From Lingula anatina (taxonomy: Eukaryota; Brachiopoda; Lingulata; Lingulida; Lingulidae): a DNA stretch of 64,000 nucleotides. Positions within the stretch are counted from its first letter, which is position 1. The number at the start of each line of letters is the position of its first letter. Of the stretch, positions 44,571 through 58,297 are shown one piece after another. The stretch spans positions 124,001-188,000 of the forward strand of contig NW_019775774.1 of the NCBI RefSeq assembly GCF_001039355.2, given 5' to 3'. A program made the position numbers and the translations under genes. The notes below the pieces were generated by a model. The model saw only the letters and a program-made list of their open reading frames with translations. It was not told the origin of the DNA and did no database searches.

Positions 44571-47288
44571 ATCGTTTGAACGTTGTGTTCTTTTTTCCAT
44601 AAAAAAGTCTGGTCTTGGTCTGATTAACGTGTTTTTTTAATCCCTGCGTTGTCCAATTATTGCCTTTAATTAAAGTCCAAATATCAGGGACTCTAGATCA
44701 ATGGTCGTCGAACCCACCACGCGCAGTGTTGACTTAAGAAGAATCGGAAAACAAATTAAAGGTGTTATACTATATCGCAGTTAACTGGACACTTTAAGAA
44801 AAAATGACCAATGTTTATACAGGTGAGATGGACAGAGATAAGTGAGGACTTGACACTTAAGGATAATGTTAAGGGTCAGTTGGAGTTGACCAGGGACATC
44901 TGGAGTCGCTCAAAGACAAGTGACACCCGTAAGTTATCGTAAGAAAGGTTAGGTAAGTGACTTAAATATATATAACAGACAAGCAAAGTAAATCATCTCA
45001 TTTAACACGTTTGCCAAGATAATGAACGCGGATATGTAGACTTATTCTTGTTAAAGGCATGCTTTTGTCGCAACATGTCACAACTTGTGACACATTTTTT
45101 TGGATTACGTGGGAAATCGTCTGGTAATCCAGAAAAATAGTTTGTATACATTGACAAGCAGTGTGTTCAAAGTTGGCAGCTTCTCAAAAGGCGCCCAAAA
45201 TGCTGTGGCAGAAACGAAAATCAATAAGTGAAATTTAATATTTACTATGTTAATAAATGATGAAATTAATATGATATGAAATTGATGTTAGTCAATTCCA
45301 TCGTAAATAATCAAGTTAGCTCGTGGCAATGCTACATTCAGGTAGGGGAGTTTCCGAGAAGAGAACACTTTTTTGTTTGTTTGTTTACTTGATTGTTTTT
45401 TTTTAATCACTCCCGATACGAAGTAACGCTGAATATAATACTGCGTGAAGGCTGTACAACATAATCATATATAGCAAAACAAGACAGTTGGAGAAAAGCA
45501 AAATAAAATAAGACAGCATATTTTTCATAATGGGACCGAGTATGATTACTATAGATTATTCTACTTTGTAAGTCATGAATATGTTCATTTTTCAATGTTA
45601 CCATTTACGACAACCACTTAAAAGGGAACATTAAACATTAAACAAAGTGAAATAGGGTCTGCCAAGGTGATGGTCTTCGTTTTTATTGAAACCAGTAGGG
45701 AACAGCAACTAAATAAATAGTTCATCGTTATGATATTTAGAAAATCGGATGTAACTAAGACAAAAAGAAATATAGCGTTGATATACATGTAGTCAGAGGG
45801 CGTTTAGATAAAAAATGACAGTTTTATCTTGACATACTCCTATATCAATTTATACATTTGTGTTGGCATTTCACTTTCTTTCTCTCAGTGTGGGTGTTTC
45901 TTTTTCTTCTCTCTCTCTGCTTTCTTTTCTTTTTATAACAAAAACATATAGGCCTATTTAAAGTGAAATAAAGTCTTAAGACACTCTATCAATATTGAAT
46001 CCCGTATTTGATCTCAAGTAAAGAGCATAGATACCGTTTTATGGTCATGCTCACGCAACAAAAATATGTATTTCATTTTAATCGAATTCACGTCCAACCA
46101 ATATAAAAGAAGGTTCAACTCCAGCGAATATCGGGGGTCAGGAAATCGGTAAAAATGATACTTTATGCGTGCAAGGGACACAAACGGAACGCTCACTTTG
46201 GCTTTACAGACGACTACATTTTTCAATACAATGTCTTTTACAGAAGTCATTAAGAACATTTATTTTATTTTATTTTATTTTATTTTATTTATTATTATTA
46301 TTATTTTATTTTATTTATTTATTTATTTATTTATTTTTTTTGTTATTGCGTGATAATTCTATTTGCACACAAAAATGAGATCATTTGACAAAGCGGTAGA
46401 ATAATATATATAGTATAGGTAACTTGAGGATTCTTGCGTGCAATGGGTCGCAACACTTTACCAACACATAGTGTTTTTGGGGACGAAGCAAGTCTTACGT
46501 GTAGTAATTCCTACAAGATGTATTTTATTAAAAATATTCTGCCATCAACTCCTGGCGGTGCATCTGAAGAACATTTTGTGGATTTGCAAGCTGACAGAAA
46601 CAGTCAGAATACTTTCACTGTATTATATGCTATAGAAATTCCACAAATCCTCCCCATTCCAAGAAAGATACAGCTGTATCAACAATGATTATTGTGTCGG
46701 TGATGAATTTTTCTGGAAGCTTTCTTCAAAAATAAAAAAGTCCCATTTTAGTCACTGATTTAAAAAATGAATTGCCCCAGTAAGCATGCCCTTCAGTTAC
46801 ACAGCTGAACCGGCTTTTTATTGGGATGTATTCATTCCCCACTTTCAAAAGAGAACGAGTCGTATTTTCACAAGTGAAACATATTATGTATATTCGGAAT
46901 CGAAGGCATCATAACGATTAATGACAAAATCTGAGCGACAGAAGACGAAAACCTCGTTTAGAAACAAACGACAGCTCATTTTCTTTATCATTTGAATCAT
47001 GCTTCAAACCCAAAGATGAGAAAGCGAGAGACCGCGTATACGTCTATAATCCAATTTCGCATTGAAATATTTATCAACATTTCCGATCAAAGCGATCCCA
47101 AATAAAATAAACGCAGACATAAAACATTAGTGTGCTGTACTAGGGATTTAATAAACATTCTCTAGACTGTACATTTCGCAGTGGTTCCATTCTATAGGGT
47201 AACCACAAAACCACAAAACAATTTTTGATTAACTCTCCTTTTCTCCCCATTATCCCTTGGATGGCTTCATTTTTACCCGAATACCTCT

Positions 47289-47337
<49 letters not shown>

Positions 47338-48397
47338 CAACCCTTAAGCGGCCCCCACCAAACGCCAAGTGGTCCTACCCCCGTAGTTGAAAGTAGCCCA
47401 AGTATGACAGATGAGTCGGTAATTTCTCTATCAAAACTGTAATTTCAATAAAAAATGAGTGTATGTTATCGCCGACGTGATACGCAGAGGCACCTCTCTG
47501 TCGCTCATCTATCTTCATTACACCGGCGACGAAGAAGCGCTGCCGACTAACGAGCGATAGCGACCTTTAACGGGCTTAGAACAGGGAAGGACCTGTTTAG
47601 TTTGCTACGTTGACAAGACTTTGGCGAGACGAAGGCGGCAGATGTTACCGAGTAAGGGTTTTTTAAAGTCGTTTGTCTTGCGTATGATTAAATGAATGTG
47701 TGGTATTCGATATTTTGATATACAGGTATTAGTTATATGGATATTTTTTTCAGTTAGGAGGATAAATGTTGAAAGGGAGTCAATATTGGGGAGAGAAGGA
47801 GGGGCAGTAGGATTGCATACACGCACGCACACACGCATACGCACACACGCACACACAAAGAGAGAGAGAGAAAGAGAGTGAAAGCGACCAAGTAATCCTT
47901 CTTATTATATTATTCATTTAATTTCTGAATACTTCACCATTCTACTCACTACGCCAAAATACTGCAATAGACTTCGAATTCAATAAAAAACATTACCAAT
48001 CATATTTGCGGTATTTGCGGTTGGAAATATCTCAGACATGCGCCGATACATTTCATTTAAAGCTTAATATAATCATGGGTAGTGAATAATAAGGGAGACT
48101 AATGCTGTTAAAGCAGGCTGATCGACCTGAAACGCATATGTTATTACATAACGGTATAATGTGTGCATTTAGAAATGTCTCAACGTCATATTTTTAGTTC
48201 ATAATATCCTGAAAAGCTATTCCCAATTCAGATTTCAAAAGTGATAAAACTCCTCAAATAATGGTGTCGAAATTTCCTTTAGAAATGTCAGGAAGGTTAC
48301 ATGTATAAAGGAGGATGTAAATGTCTAGTGAGGCTTTTAGAACTAAGTTGTTTGATTAGAAATGGTATCCAACATGACACACCAGCGTCAGTGACAT

Positions 48398-48400
<3 letters not shown>
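44571..48400. other. No gene seen; simple repeats
   Basis: Holds a TTTTA/TTA/TTTA-rich run at 46261-46335, a (GA)n at 47296-47334 and an AC-then-GA run at 47819-47876. Two overlapping frames at 46434-46688 (84 and 65 codons) are unrecognised and have no splice support. Confidence 0.45.

Positions 48401-48452
<52 letters not shown>
48401..48452 (+). repeat. Poly(T) tract, about 52 bases
   Basis: An uninterrupted T run, followed within 70 bases by the perfect hairpin at 48518. It could be the tail of a retroposed sequence in minus orientation, though no element body is recognised. Confidence 0.85.
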
Positions 48453-48453
<1 letters not shown>

Positions 48454-48517
48454 GAGAAAGTCACTTTCTCTCTAGGAAAATTCGATTTGGCAGGGAAATC
48501 CCAAATAGCATGATGCC

Positions 48518-48606
48518 TTTATGGAGAGAGGTGGAGGGGATACATGAACATGTACATGTAAGGCACATGTACATGTTCATGTATCCCCTCCACCTCTCTC
48601 CATAAA
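48518..48606. repeat. Perfect 42-bp hairpin with 5-base loop
   Basis: 48518-48559 (starting TTTATGGAGAGAGGTGGAGG) is the exact reverse complement of 48565-48606; the loop is AAGGC. The inner part of the arm is made of ACATGTACATG words. AACATGTACATGTAAG recurs directly after the right arm. Confidence 0.95.
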
Positions 48607-50320
48607 CATGTACATGTAAGACACAATTCTTTCTACACAGCATGTCGTTATAGGTTCCTATCTTTTGGAAAAGAACCCTACTGTTGTTATTCCCAGAATT
48701 ACAAAACAATAGGTGTGAGTTAGATGATAACAGAGCTTGGATGCCGTCACACACTCTTCTCATACTGTGCTTATATGTGCGAGGTACTTTGAAGACTTAC
48801 AAATGATCAAATTCAAAGCATAAAAGGTGAGATCGTATTGTTGTAATAAGATAGACGAAGATAGAATGAGAAATATATATTTTTTTATAGAAAATGTTTT
48901 ATTTTTATTTTTAATTTATTTATCCTGGTTGGAGTAGTTCTTTACAATGACTGTGACCTAACGATATAAACTGTTGCTAATGTACTCATACTACAATAAC
49001 AATTTAAAAAGATTTTCACAAAGATTGTCTTCAAACATTATCATCAGTAAGGAATGCAATGAGTTTCTTTAACTAGATGGTGGTCGGTTAAGAATTTTTT
49101 TTCTTTTTGTTTCCAAAAAATCGGAGTAAATGTTATTTCTAAATAAAACTGAGCAATGACAGAAAATGTGTATAGTGCAGTCGCAGAGATGCATCACTGA
49201 AAACACTGACTTCTTTTAACATAAATGTATCCGATGTTTAAAAACAAATGACACTATTTTATTCACTACATTTATATGTATTTTGCACATTGCGCGGCGA
49301 ACTAGAATCGTTTTTACTTGTTTATCACGAAAATCTAAGACTGGCATTATCTTGAAAGTAAAATAATCAAGATAAAAGCCTGCTCTCGTGCATTCTGTAA
49401 TTTTACAGATGAAAATCTACCAACAAATCAAGAAGAATTTGTCATGAAGTGAAATCGGTTTGCGTCGAAGCTTAATGGAAGTTTGGCGATATTACATTTG
49501 ACTTTCAAACGCAAGAGCATCTGACAGCCCGTCGTGCGATGCCGTCTTTAAGAAAATAGCTCTGGAAATGTCAACCCTCTTTCGGCATTGTCTATTGACT
49601 CGAAAAGACAGCGAGAAGCATGCAAGAGCCGCATGCATTAACGTGTCTGAGGCATCGCCTTGAGACGTAACATTATATCTGGAATTGATTAATTTTCGGG
49701 TCCAGTAGCTGCACGTCATCTGTGACCTTTCAAAAATCGACGTTTTTTAACGGCGATGTCGGCACACGTTTTCTACATGGGCTCAACGTGAGAAAAAAAT
49801 CGTAATCAGGACTGTTACAGTTTAAAAAGGGTCTTTCGGTGATCTCTTGGGCAGTCCACATATTCATTGACTTCTCCCTCATCGCACGAGACCTTTTGGT
49901 TCTCTTGTCAGTGGATATTTCCAGTCTAGTTTAACACAGTGGGAACTTTGCTTGAGTGCCTTTGTGTATAATAGCAAGGCATGAGGTCACAAAAAATATC
50001 AAAATAGGAAAACAAATCATGAAACAGATTTAAGATGAATAAATTCTCGGTGTTTGATTGATCATGAGTTTTGGGGTTTGAAGACGGGCTGGAGAAGGAG
50101 TGTGTTAAATTTCTAACATCTCCATGTTGCAGATGCTTTTTAACAGACACCACGTCACTTTTCGGTGAAACTTTTCACAAAATTAATTGGAATATTTTAG
50201 TTAATTCAACTATAGGATATTCATGCGAATCTATGCAAAATAACATGAAATTTCGTATTTATGGGCAAGTGTGAGATCTCAACGAAAATCAAAACGCATG
50301 AGTGAGGACGAACTTTGCAG

Positions 50321-50362
<42 letters not shown>

Positions 50363-51039
50363 TTTCGTATTTTTTATAGGCAATGAAAACTGCATGAATA
50401 TGCACTTACATGAATGCATCTATTTATACACGTAAAAATGAGAAGGAACTGTTTTGTTTCACGCAAAACATCTCAGAACCCTTAGATATCAACTCGACAA
50501 GAATTTTTGTGGTGTTTAATTATTTATATTTCTTTTTTTACTAGTTTTTTTCATAGTTTTTAACAAATATTTATAGTAGGCTTTGGCATCGCCGATCAAG
50601 AGAGCTGGAGCTATTTTTTAGCTATTCAGTCTGTTTATTTTCCGATATGACTGCTAATATTCATGATACTAAGCGCGCTTCTTTGTATTTGAATTAGCTG
50701 GATAGATATTTGAAAATACCAAGCAGCTGCATAATATATGAATAAATTTATGACTGACTATAAAAAAGGATAAAGTTATTAATGGATTAATAACATTATT
50801 TGTAAAAGATGTATAAATAAATAAATGACGCTCATATTTTAACATGAACACGGGACAATCGTTCAAGATTCAGCAGACTTGTAAATAATTTAAATTGAAT
50901 TGTGTCTTACATGACAATGATTTATTATGCTTTTCGTTCCCACTCGCCAAATAAAGAAATTCAAAGCATTTTAACAATAATTTTAACAATAATTGATGCA
51001 CGTTTCACTACGTTTAGTCCAGAATGCAAGTTTAACATC

Positions 51040-51085
<46 letters not shown>

Positions 51086-53700
51086 GTACGGTGCTACAGA
51101 ATACGTGGGAGCTACTATGGGACTCTGCGAACTTATCCTTTGAATTTTAGCATAGTAATACGTAAGCATAACATTTAAAAGATTAACCCGATAAAACAAA
51201 TCAAATTTGGCTTAATTTCAAACGGAAATGTCGAACCATATCTGTAATGTGAGTTTATTTTGCCTTTTTTATGTAAAGCCAATTTTGAAGAGAGAGAGAG
51301 ATTATACTCCCACATCTGCCTTCAAATGCAACCATATTTGAGTTATTATCATTCGCTTCAATTGCACAATTTTGTTCCTTTTTAGTCGATAAGTATGCAT
51401 AATTAGCCATCTAAATGGGCCATATTTCATAGTTACTATCTCACGGGGGTGAAACGCAAGCATCACGTGTGTGGCATATTGCATATCCAGAGTCAGGGCA
51501 AATAAAACGTCACACAACCGACGCGCTCAGTGTATTTGACGTTTTAATTCGTAGTTTGTTGTTCGATTAGAACACTTAGGCTTTATCTTCTTCCAGTCTG
51601 AAAATTACTGAAGACCCTTTTATGTATTGTTTTTCAAATTAACATTGTCCGGGTTGCACCAGGGAGATATCAGGGAGCGCCGCGCGATGCCGATCGTCTG
51701 CTCATTTGATGGAGCGCACCATTAATTATACCACAGATCATTTTTATTCATTTTCCAGAACTGTCAGGTTTGACTGGTGATTGATGTGGCTTTCGCTCTC
51801 TTAGCTGTCTTCTGGGGGATTTGATGGGTTTCGTTTTTGAGAAAAAAAAAATGGGCAAATTTTCTGCACTTGGATGGTATGAAAAGCAATTGTTCAGCGT
51901 GCGTATCTATGCATTGAAAGAATAGGGCGATTTTTGTGGGCAGAAAAACGGCGGTGTCATGCACTGGACAGAAATAATACCGTCTTTCGAACTTAATTGC
52001 AATCAGTTAATTGACACAGACTCAGTTGGTCTATTAAATAACAAAGAAACAAATATGACAATGTGTGCTGTTTAAACACTAAACCGATTACTTTATAGCT
52101 TAGTCATCCATGTTTCAAAAATGAAACAAATAAAATGCGCAAATATATTGATGTATTCGACAAAACCACACTTAATCAATTAAAGAAATTGACAAGGAAA
52201 TATTCAATTGATAGGAAAACGCTATTTTTGAAAAACCAAATGGAAATGTACGTGCCTGCTAACGCCCAAATCGCCTTGGTTTCCTAGTAAAGCCTACGTC
52301 TTTACTTGAGTTTGTTGCGTTTCGTCTCCCTTTACGGACACAAATCACCTGATTTTACCCCAGTGTTCGGTGAAAGAAGGAAATGATTTCTTACATCCTA
52401 GAGGCAGTTAAGGCCGACCTTAGTCTGAAAAAAAATTCCCAAACGTGATTTAGAATCTCTAAAGTCCACTCTTTCCAGGTAACCTTTACGCTGCTTGACA
52501 GAAATCAAAGCAATTGCATCCCTGATATTTAACAAATTTGGGAAGAAGGCAAGGTATTTATCAGAATATGCGAAAATTCGATTATATACTTTGCTGTCAG
52601 ATTGAAAGTGAATACAACGCTGGGTAAAATGATGAAGAACATCTGAAATTTTGGAATCATCATTGAAATATATGGCGCCATGAAATAGACTCTTCGAAAC
52701 AGAATTTCATTTTTATGTTATAGAACAATAAACAACTGCTGAGAAGAATGGCCGTTTAAGGTATCTATTCACAAATATTAACAGTTAGAATTTGATCATT
52801 TAGGCAGATGGGCAATGATCTTACTAATGTGAGTGAACGAATAGTACCTTAAGCAAAAGATAACCAAATACATCAATTTTTTAAAACTAGGAATATACGC
52901 ATACAATCATGCTGTATTAATATAAGGAATAGAATAAAATCGGTTCACTTCATGTCAAATGTCATGAGGCAAACTTAGAGAATCACGTGCACCTTGAATG
53001 TGTATTTCAAAATAACATGACCCGACCCTAAATCGGTGTTAAATTTGATGCTTTTTACGGCCACTCACAGCGAGCTAAAATCCTACTTCGCGCCAGTGTT
53101 TGAATAATATACCATACAATGTCATTCAAATGACAACAAAAAGCGGGCAATAAAAAAGGGATGCTTTTGTTTACGGCCATCTTGTTTACAGACACTAGCA
53201 CGGATTGCTTAGATATCGGTACTTCTTTTGATATTTTGAGGCTCTAATTTGTTTCAGATTAGTTTATTTTAGAAGATCTAATAATGAGCTTATGATATAC
53301 AAGCATGGGATTATAAACCAATCGAGATTGACAAGATTTTAAAGAGTTTCTTTCGAATTTATTGTTTTTACTTCAATGCTCTTTTGTGCAGCATATGTGT
53401 TTTCATAATATTTTAACATATGTCATAAATCGACCATGGCAACCGATATGGTTTAGTTTCAATTTTCGAAAAATTGCCGAAAATGATAGCAATGTTTGGC
53501 CGATATGGTATAGGTAAAATTATTTTATTTCCAATCGCGCTTTTGCACTGATACACTGATTTTCTACGTAGTACATTATTCTCTTTGTATAAATGTCATT
53601 TGAATTCTACCATTTTGAATGAATTTGGGTATCTTTCTGCATCATCTCTGTAACACAATTTAAACAATGCACACGTCCGCTGGCATTAAAGGAACAATTT
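48607..53700. other. Gene-poor region with microsatellites
   Basis: No supported gene. Holds (ATT)n at 50321-50362 and (CT)n running into CA at 51042-51084. Frames at 49492-49719, 51302-51517 and 51764-51964 lack supporting features. Slightly higher CG content near 49440-49760 and 51640-51720 may mark regulatory DNA. Confidence 0.4.
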
Positions 53701-53739
53701 CTTTTAGGCAGTGAGTCTATGCAATTAAATATTTCTTAC

Positions 53740-54158
53740 GTGAACTTATAACCCCCACGAGCTGTCGTCTGTCGAATCGCAAGCCAGCTCGCGCTCCTGA
53801 TTCCGCAGCAGACAATCAATCGTGAAGAGGTCATGTGATCAAGCCACGCCTCCTCTGGTTTATCATATCTAAAAGAGAAGTGAGCCCTCGAGCAGTCGTT
53901 TTCTCCTGCATTAGTCGACATTTGCTGGTTTTTATTGCGCTATCCTGTGTGCTTCAGTTGCAGGTCAACCGGCAGACGATCGATCACTTAGGCGCCTAGA
54001 TCCGCGTGATTGGCTTGGCGCCATTGCTGATTGTGGGCTCTCATCTTCCACCATATCGGTTGAAAATGGCGAAAAGGATTTGAGAAAAAAGAACTTCTCG
54101 AGCAGAATTTCTGTAATTAACAGTACAAGGCAGAATTTAATACATCAAGCATCGATTG
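53740..54158 (+). promoter_or_regulatory. Candidate promoter and noncoding first exon
   Basis: A stretch richer in C+G and CG dinucleotides than its surroundings. A TATCTAAAAG-type TATA-like box near 53867 is followed by about 280 bases without a long frame, and then a very good donor (ATCGATTG|GTAAGTTATG, exon end 54158). This layout fits a first untranslated exon on the plus strand. The nearest strong acceptor I notice downstream is at the window's end. The inference is modest. Confidence 0.35.
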
Positions 54159-54868
54159 GTAAGTTATGTATTGGTTATTATTTATTTTTTTACATTTCTT
54201 AATAAACAATGTAACATCCATATCAACTGTATGTGCAGATACAGACCAATCCTGTAGAAAACATATGGCGGTTTTGACTTATTCATGGCCCAAAACTATG
54301 TTCTATCTTCTGACAAAATCAAAATCAAAATAACAAATCTAACCACTCGTTTTCTTACAAAATAAAGCCCCCAAAAGAATCGGGAGAATGAGCTTTGTAA
54401 AGAGCGCTATAGTATCGCAATATTCCATGTAATGTCGCACTATCCCCAACATCCCTTAGTTTGGGAGCGTTTGAAGCTCCAGGCAAACTGGAGGACCCTA
54501 AATAGAGAGAATACCAACACCAAGAAAAAACTTAACCATGTTTAATTTATTCAGAAAGGAAGAAATAGTGCTATTGTTGGCAATTTTATTTACAGAAGAA
54601 TACCCTTGGTTGCCATCATGCATGCATGCCATATGCCTGTTGTAATTTATTTGAATTTTATCATTATTTTTGTGCAAAAATAACTGGATTAAACGATCCA
54701 GGGAGGCACCGTGTTGATAACACATTGCTGTAGAGTTTGGAGGCCCTCTCCCTCTCCCTCCTTGTCTTTTTCAAAAATCTTAGACTGTCTCCATGGAATA
54801 TCATTAGATGAAAATTATCTTTAAAAAAAACTGCATAACAATGAAAGATAACAATTACTATTTGATGT

Positions 54869-54958
54869 ATATTATATTATATTATATTATATTATATTAT
54901 ATTATATTATATTATATTATATTATATTATATTATATTATATTATATTATATTATTAT
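54869..54958 (+). repeat. (ATATT)n minisatellite
   Basis: About 17 uninterrupted five-base units. Confidence 0.95.
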
Positions 54959-55151
54959 AATCATCAGTGATAGACGCCAATAAATGAAATGTTGTGGGAT
55001 TTAAAAACATTTTTTTTTCTGTTTTCTTTTCTCAACATTTGCTACAAATATCTAAATTAATTTTCCGAAAAAAGGGGTGACACGTGCAGTTTCGCGGCAA
55101 ATATTGTACGTTTTATTGCATGTTCAGCAAGAAAATATCTGTTCCAGGTCA

Positions 55152-55520
55152 TAAACAAACAAACAAACAAACAAACAAAACATCTTTTTTTTAAGTTCTG
55201 TATATCTGTTGGCACATCGTTAAAGATTTCTTACTTCTTTTAACTTCCTTTTAAAGAAAAAAATGACAATTCACTAACACGATCTATAAAGGTTTTAGAT
55301 TTTTTATCGCTATGGTCTCAAAACCCACTCTAGAAACTATCGATTTTTATGTTCCACTATCTACTTATACATGCACCTTCAATCGCAGGTCTGTATAACA
55401 ATACATTTCATCGTTAGAGGCAAATGTTTCATTTTGTTGCTTTGGACCTAATTTCATTTATTTATTTATTTATTTATTTGTCATTTATTTATTTGTTTTT
55501 TATTTATTTATTTATTTTTA
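55152..55520 (+). repeat. (CAAA)n and (TTTA)n simple repeats
   Basis: CAAA units at 55152-55180 and TTTA units within 55450-55520, in a gene-poor region. Confidence 0.8.
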
Positions 55521-55538
55521 CGTAGGCCCTACTTATTA

Positions 55539-55770
55539 CAGTATTAGCAAATCTCAAGGATAGAGAGTTATTTCAGAAAGAACCCTGCCAAGGTTCGATA
55601 AATTATGAAGTTCGAAATAAATGTCACGACTAATTTTAACATACTGTACATAGCACAGTATTAGCAAGTCTCCAGGATACAGTGCCATTTCAGAAAGAAC
55701 CATGCCAATGTTCCATTAATTATGAAGCTCGAATTAAATGTCACAACTAATATGAATATACTGTACTATA
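55539..55770 (+). repeat. Diverged two-copy tandem repeat, period 117 bp
   Basis: CAGTATTAGCAARTCTC, TTTCAGAAAGAACC, TGCCAA and AATTATGAAG recur in the same order in both copies. Identity is about 80 percent by eye. Noncoding. Confidence 0.8.
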
Positions 55771-55989
55771 AGCACACAAAGCAATAAAGACCGCTTATTA
55801 TTGTCAATTACACGTCACTTCCTTTTTACGTTTTTGGACTTCCTACAAGCGATCGCACGAAGGTAGAACATGTTCGCCCATGTTGTCAAGGGAAAACGCA
55901 CGTAAAACGCAGCGCGTTTCCCAGCCCTGATTCCCAACCCCGTTTACGCACGTCTACAAACTCTGCCCGTCTTATATCCCTAAGCGAAT

Positions 55990-56070
55990 GCCATCCTAAA
56001 TTGAATTTATTTATTTATTTATTTTAATTTCTATTTATTTATTTTTATTTATTTATTATTATTATTATTT
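55990..56070 (+). repeat. TTTA/TTA simple-repeat run
   Basis: Low-complexity T/A repeats. The surrounding 55771-56690 shows no gene. Confidence 0.7.
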
Positions 56071-56695
56071 GACTAAAAACATTTCATGACAACATAGGTT
56101 CAGTAGTCGAAAATATGGAAACGTCATTTGGTGATTATCACTAATAGCGCTATAAGCTGTAGGCTTTAGACGTTTTAAGTAATTCTGAATTACATATGCC
56201 GGCATTATTTATTTATTTGTTTTGAGGTTTTGGTTTTATGAGCCACGATACTGGTGTCATTACCTAGAAAACTGTTTTCCCTTCGAAATGAGATGCCGCG
56301 TTAGTACATTTTTGTTTCTGATACTAGCATTGTGAAAAGGCTAGCCGTAATATTTCATGGAAAACGGCGTTAAATCACCGTCAGCCGTAGTGTAAAGGTA
56401 ACCCGTCGAATGATTTACATATAAAGTATATGCTCCTTATTGCGACTCGTTTAGGTTCACATTTCCCCAAATATTCCCCCATATTACCGTAAGCTAATCA
56501 TAAATTTGAATTTCTTCATTCTGTCTCTTTTTCTGTGTATGTATGGTTTATTCTTAGATTCATTATTTACTCATTCTTTCTTTTTGTACAGGGTGCAAAG
56601 AGCTGTCGGCTGCCTTATTGCCAACATATTATCTTTGACTCTGTCATTTTTTAAATCTTTTTAGACTGTATATAAACACTGGTAATGTCAGTATC

Positions 56696-56713
56696 TGTCG
56701 CTAGATGGCAGCG
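56696..56713 (+). promoter_or_regulatory. CTCF-like motif
   Basis: TGTCGCTAGATGGCAGCG differs at few positions from the conserved CTCF core CCRSYAGRKGGCRS. CTCF is conserved across bilaterians. A single motif match is weak evidence of binding. Confidence 0.4.
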
Positions 56714-57654
56714 CCATCGTTCTACAGTGAAAGCCATAATCAGAACAGGGAGGGCAAATGAAACGACCTCGCCAGAAATGGGTCCTGTTTCAAAATTAAG
56801 AAAAATCTATAGTTTTTGTACTTATCTTAGAATGCTAAAATCAAATGGCACTGTGAAGCACGTTGCTTCGACTTTGTAATATTGTTTTTAAGAGCATTTT
56901 GCTAACAAAATCCCCGCAGTAAACGTTATTGGTGGTCCAAAACGGCCAATTGTCACATTTTTTTTTTAAAGACGATCACAGTTCGCTTTAATGGCATATT
57001 TAAAACGAGGTAAACATTTTTAAGTATCACGGTCACGTACATCTTGGCTAAAATTTTAAGATGGCGTTCTTTTTTTAAATAAATGTTTGACCTAATCGTT
57101 TTGTGAAGAAGGTCCGAGACAAATGCGAAGGCCAACGAGCTAATCCCTGGTTCTCAAGGAAGACAGCCAGCCCCCCCCCCCCCAACTTGCCTCTACGCGC
57201 CATCCCAACACCTGTTCCCCCTGAACCCTAAGTCCTGAATCCAACAGCTCGTAACTCAATACTCACGGTATGTTACAGGTACTGACGATATGCTAAACGT
57301 ACCGGTATTAAACAAAACAATTTTATTAAGTATCCCTTCTGTACTTTTTTCTTTTAACAAATAAGCTGCCATCTTCAAAACTGATTCGATTCACTCATTT
57401 AAACAGCATGAGGATTTATTCAACGATTATCACAGAAAATGCTAAATGAAATTTTTACAGTGTATCATGTCTCGATTCCCACGACCACAATAAAATTGCA
57501 ATTGTCTCATTCATGCTCTTTCCAGACTTTAGGGCATTGAGCCAAATATAATATAATTTAGAATACCTTGCTCTTTGTTACTCATTTTACTCTCTGTCGT
57601 ATGTTCTATACGTAACTGCAATAACAGTGTCAAATTTCCAAATGTCACCAAGCA

Positions 57655-58297
57655 ATAATTCATCCTTTACGAGAACAACACTTTAGGCCACAGGAACCGC
57701 TTTTACACAGCTAATTGGTCAGTAGAAGGATCAAGGACTGACCAGCCCGTGCCTGTCCTAGTAGATAACTCATACTGCAATAGGTCAGTGCTGTTGGACA
57801 TTCCTTCTCAGGCCAAAGACCACTCATCACACCTAAGTGACCTCTCAGATAATTACACAGCGGAGTTCATTTTACCGTGTTATTCAATCGGGATGACTTG
57901 GTGTGNGAATTGGTCAGTAGAAGGATCAAGGACTGACCAGCCCGTGCCTGTCCTAGTAGATAACTCATACTGCAATAGGTCAGTGCTGTTGGACATTCCT
58001 TCTCAGGCCAAAGACCACTCATCACACCTAAGTGACCTCTCAGATAATTACACAGCGGAGTTCATTTTACCGTGTTATTCAATCGGGATGACTTGGTGTG
58101 TGATAGTGACAGTGAGACCGGAGGGTGCACGGGGCTGCCCTGCCTCCTCCGGTGCACAAACAATGGGTACAGTTATTGTGGTGTCATGCAGTGCGTTTGC
58201 CGAGAAATTAAGGCGTTTTGTATTATTTGGCTTACTCGTTCCTCTCTCTTTCTGTCGCTCCGTCGCTCTCTACCTTACTCAGTGCTCAATAAATTAA
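57655..58297 (+). other. Protein-like open frame, artificially duplicated at N 57906
   Basis: A plus-strand frame runs through VDNSYCNRSVLLDIPSQAK and DLSDNYTAEFILPCYSIGMT, with two possible N-glycosylation sites and paired Cys, up to a stop next to an AATAAA (58284). It contains a 193-base direct repeat at the N, so the true frame is shorter. No signal peptide, splice acceptor or family is identified. Confidence 0.3.
57713..58100. repeat. 193-bp direct repeat around the N at 57906
   Basis: 57713-57905 and 57908-58100 read the same on inspection, on either side of the N. Overlapping contig ends joined without merging is the simplest explanation. Confidence 0.92.

Noticed and set aside
46434-46688. 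84-codon frame as a small gene
   Set aside because: An overlapping 65-codon frame is equally open, and no signal peptide, domain or splice site supports either.
50321-50362. CRISPR-like or regulatory repeat array
   Set aside because: It is a pure trinucleotide microsatellite with no spacers, and this is animal DNA.
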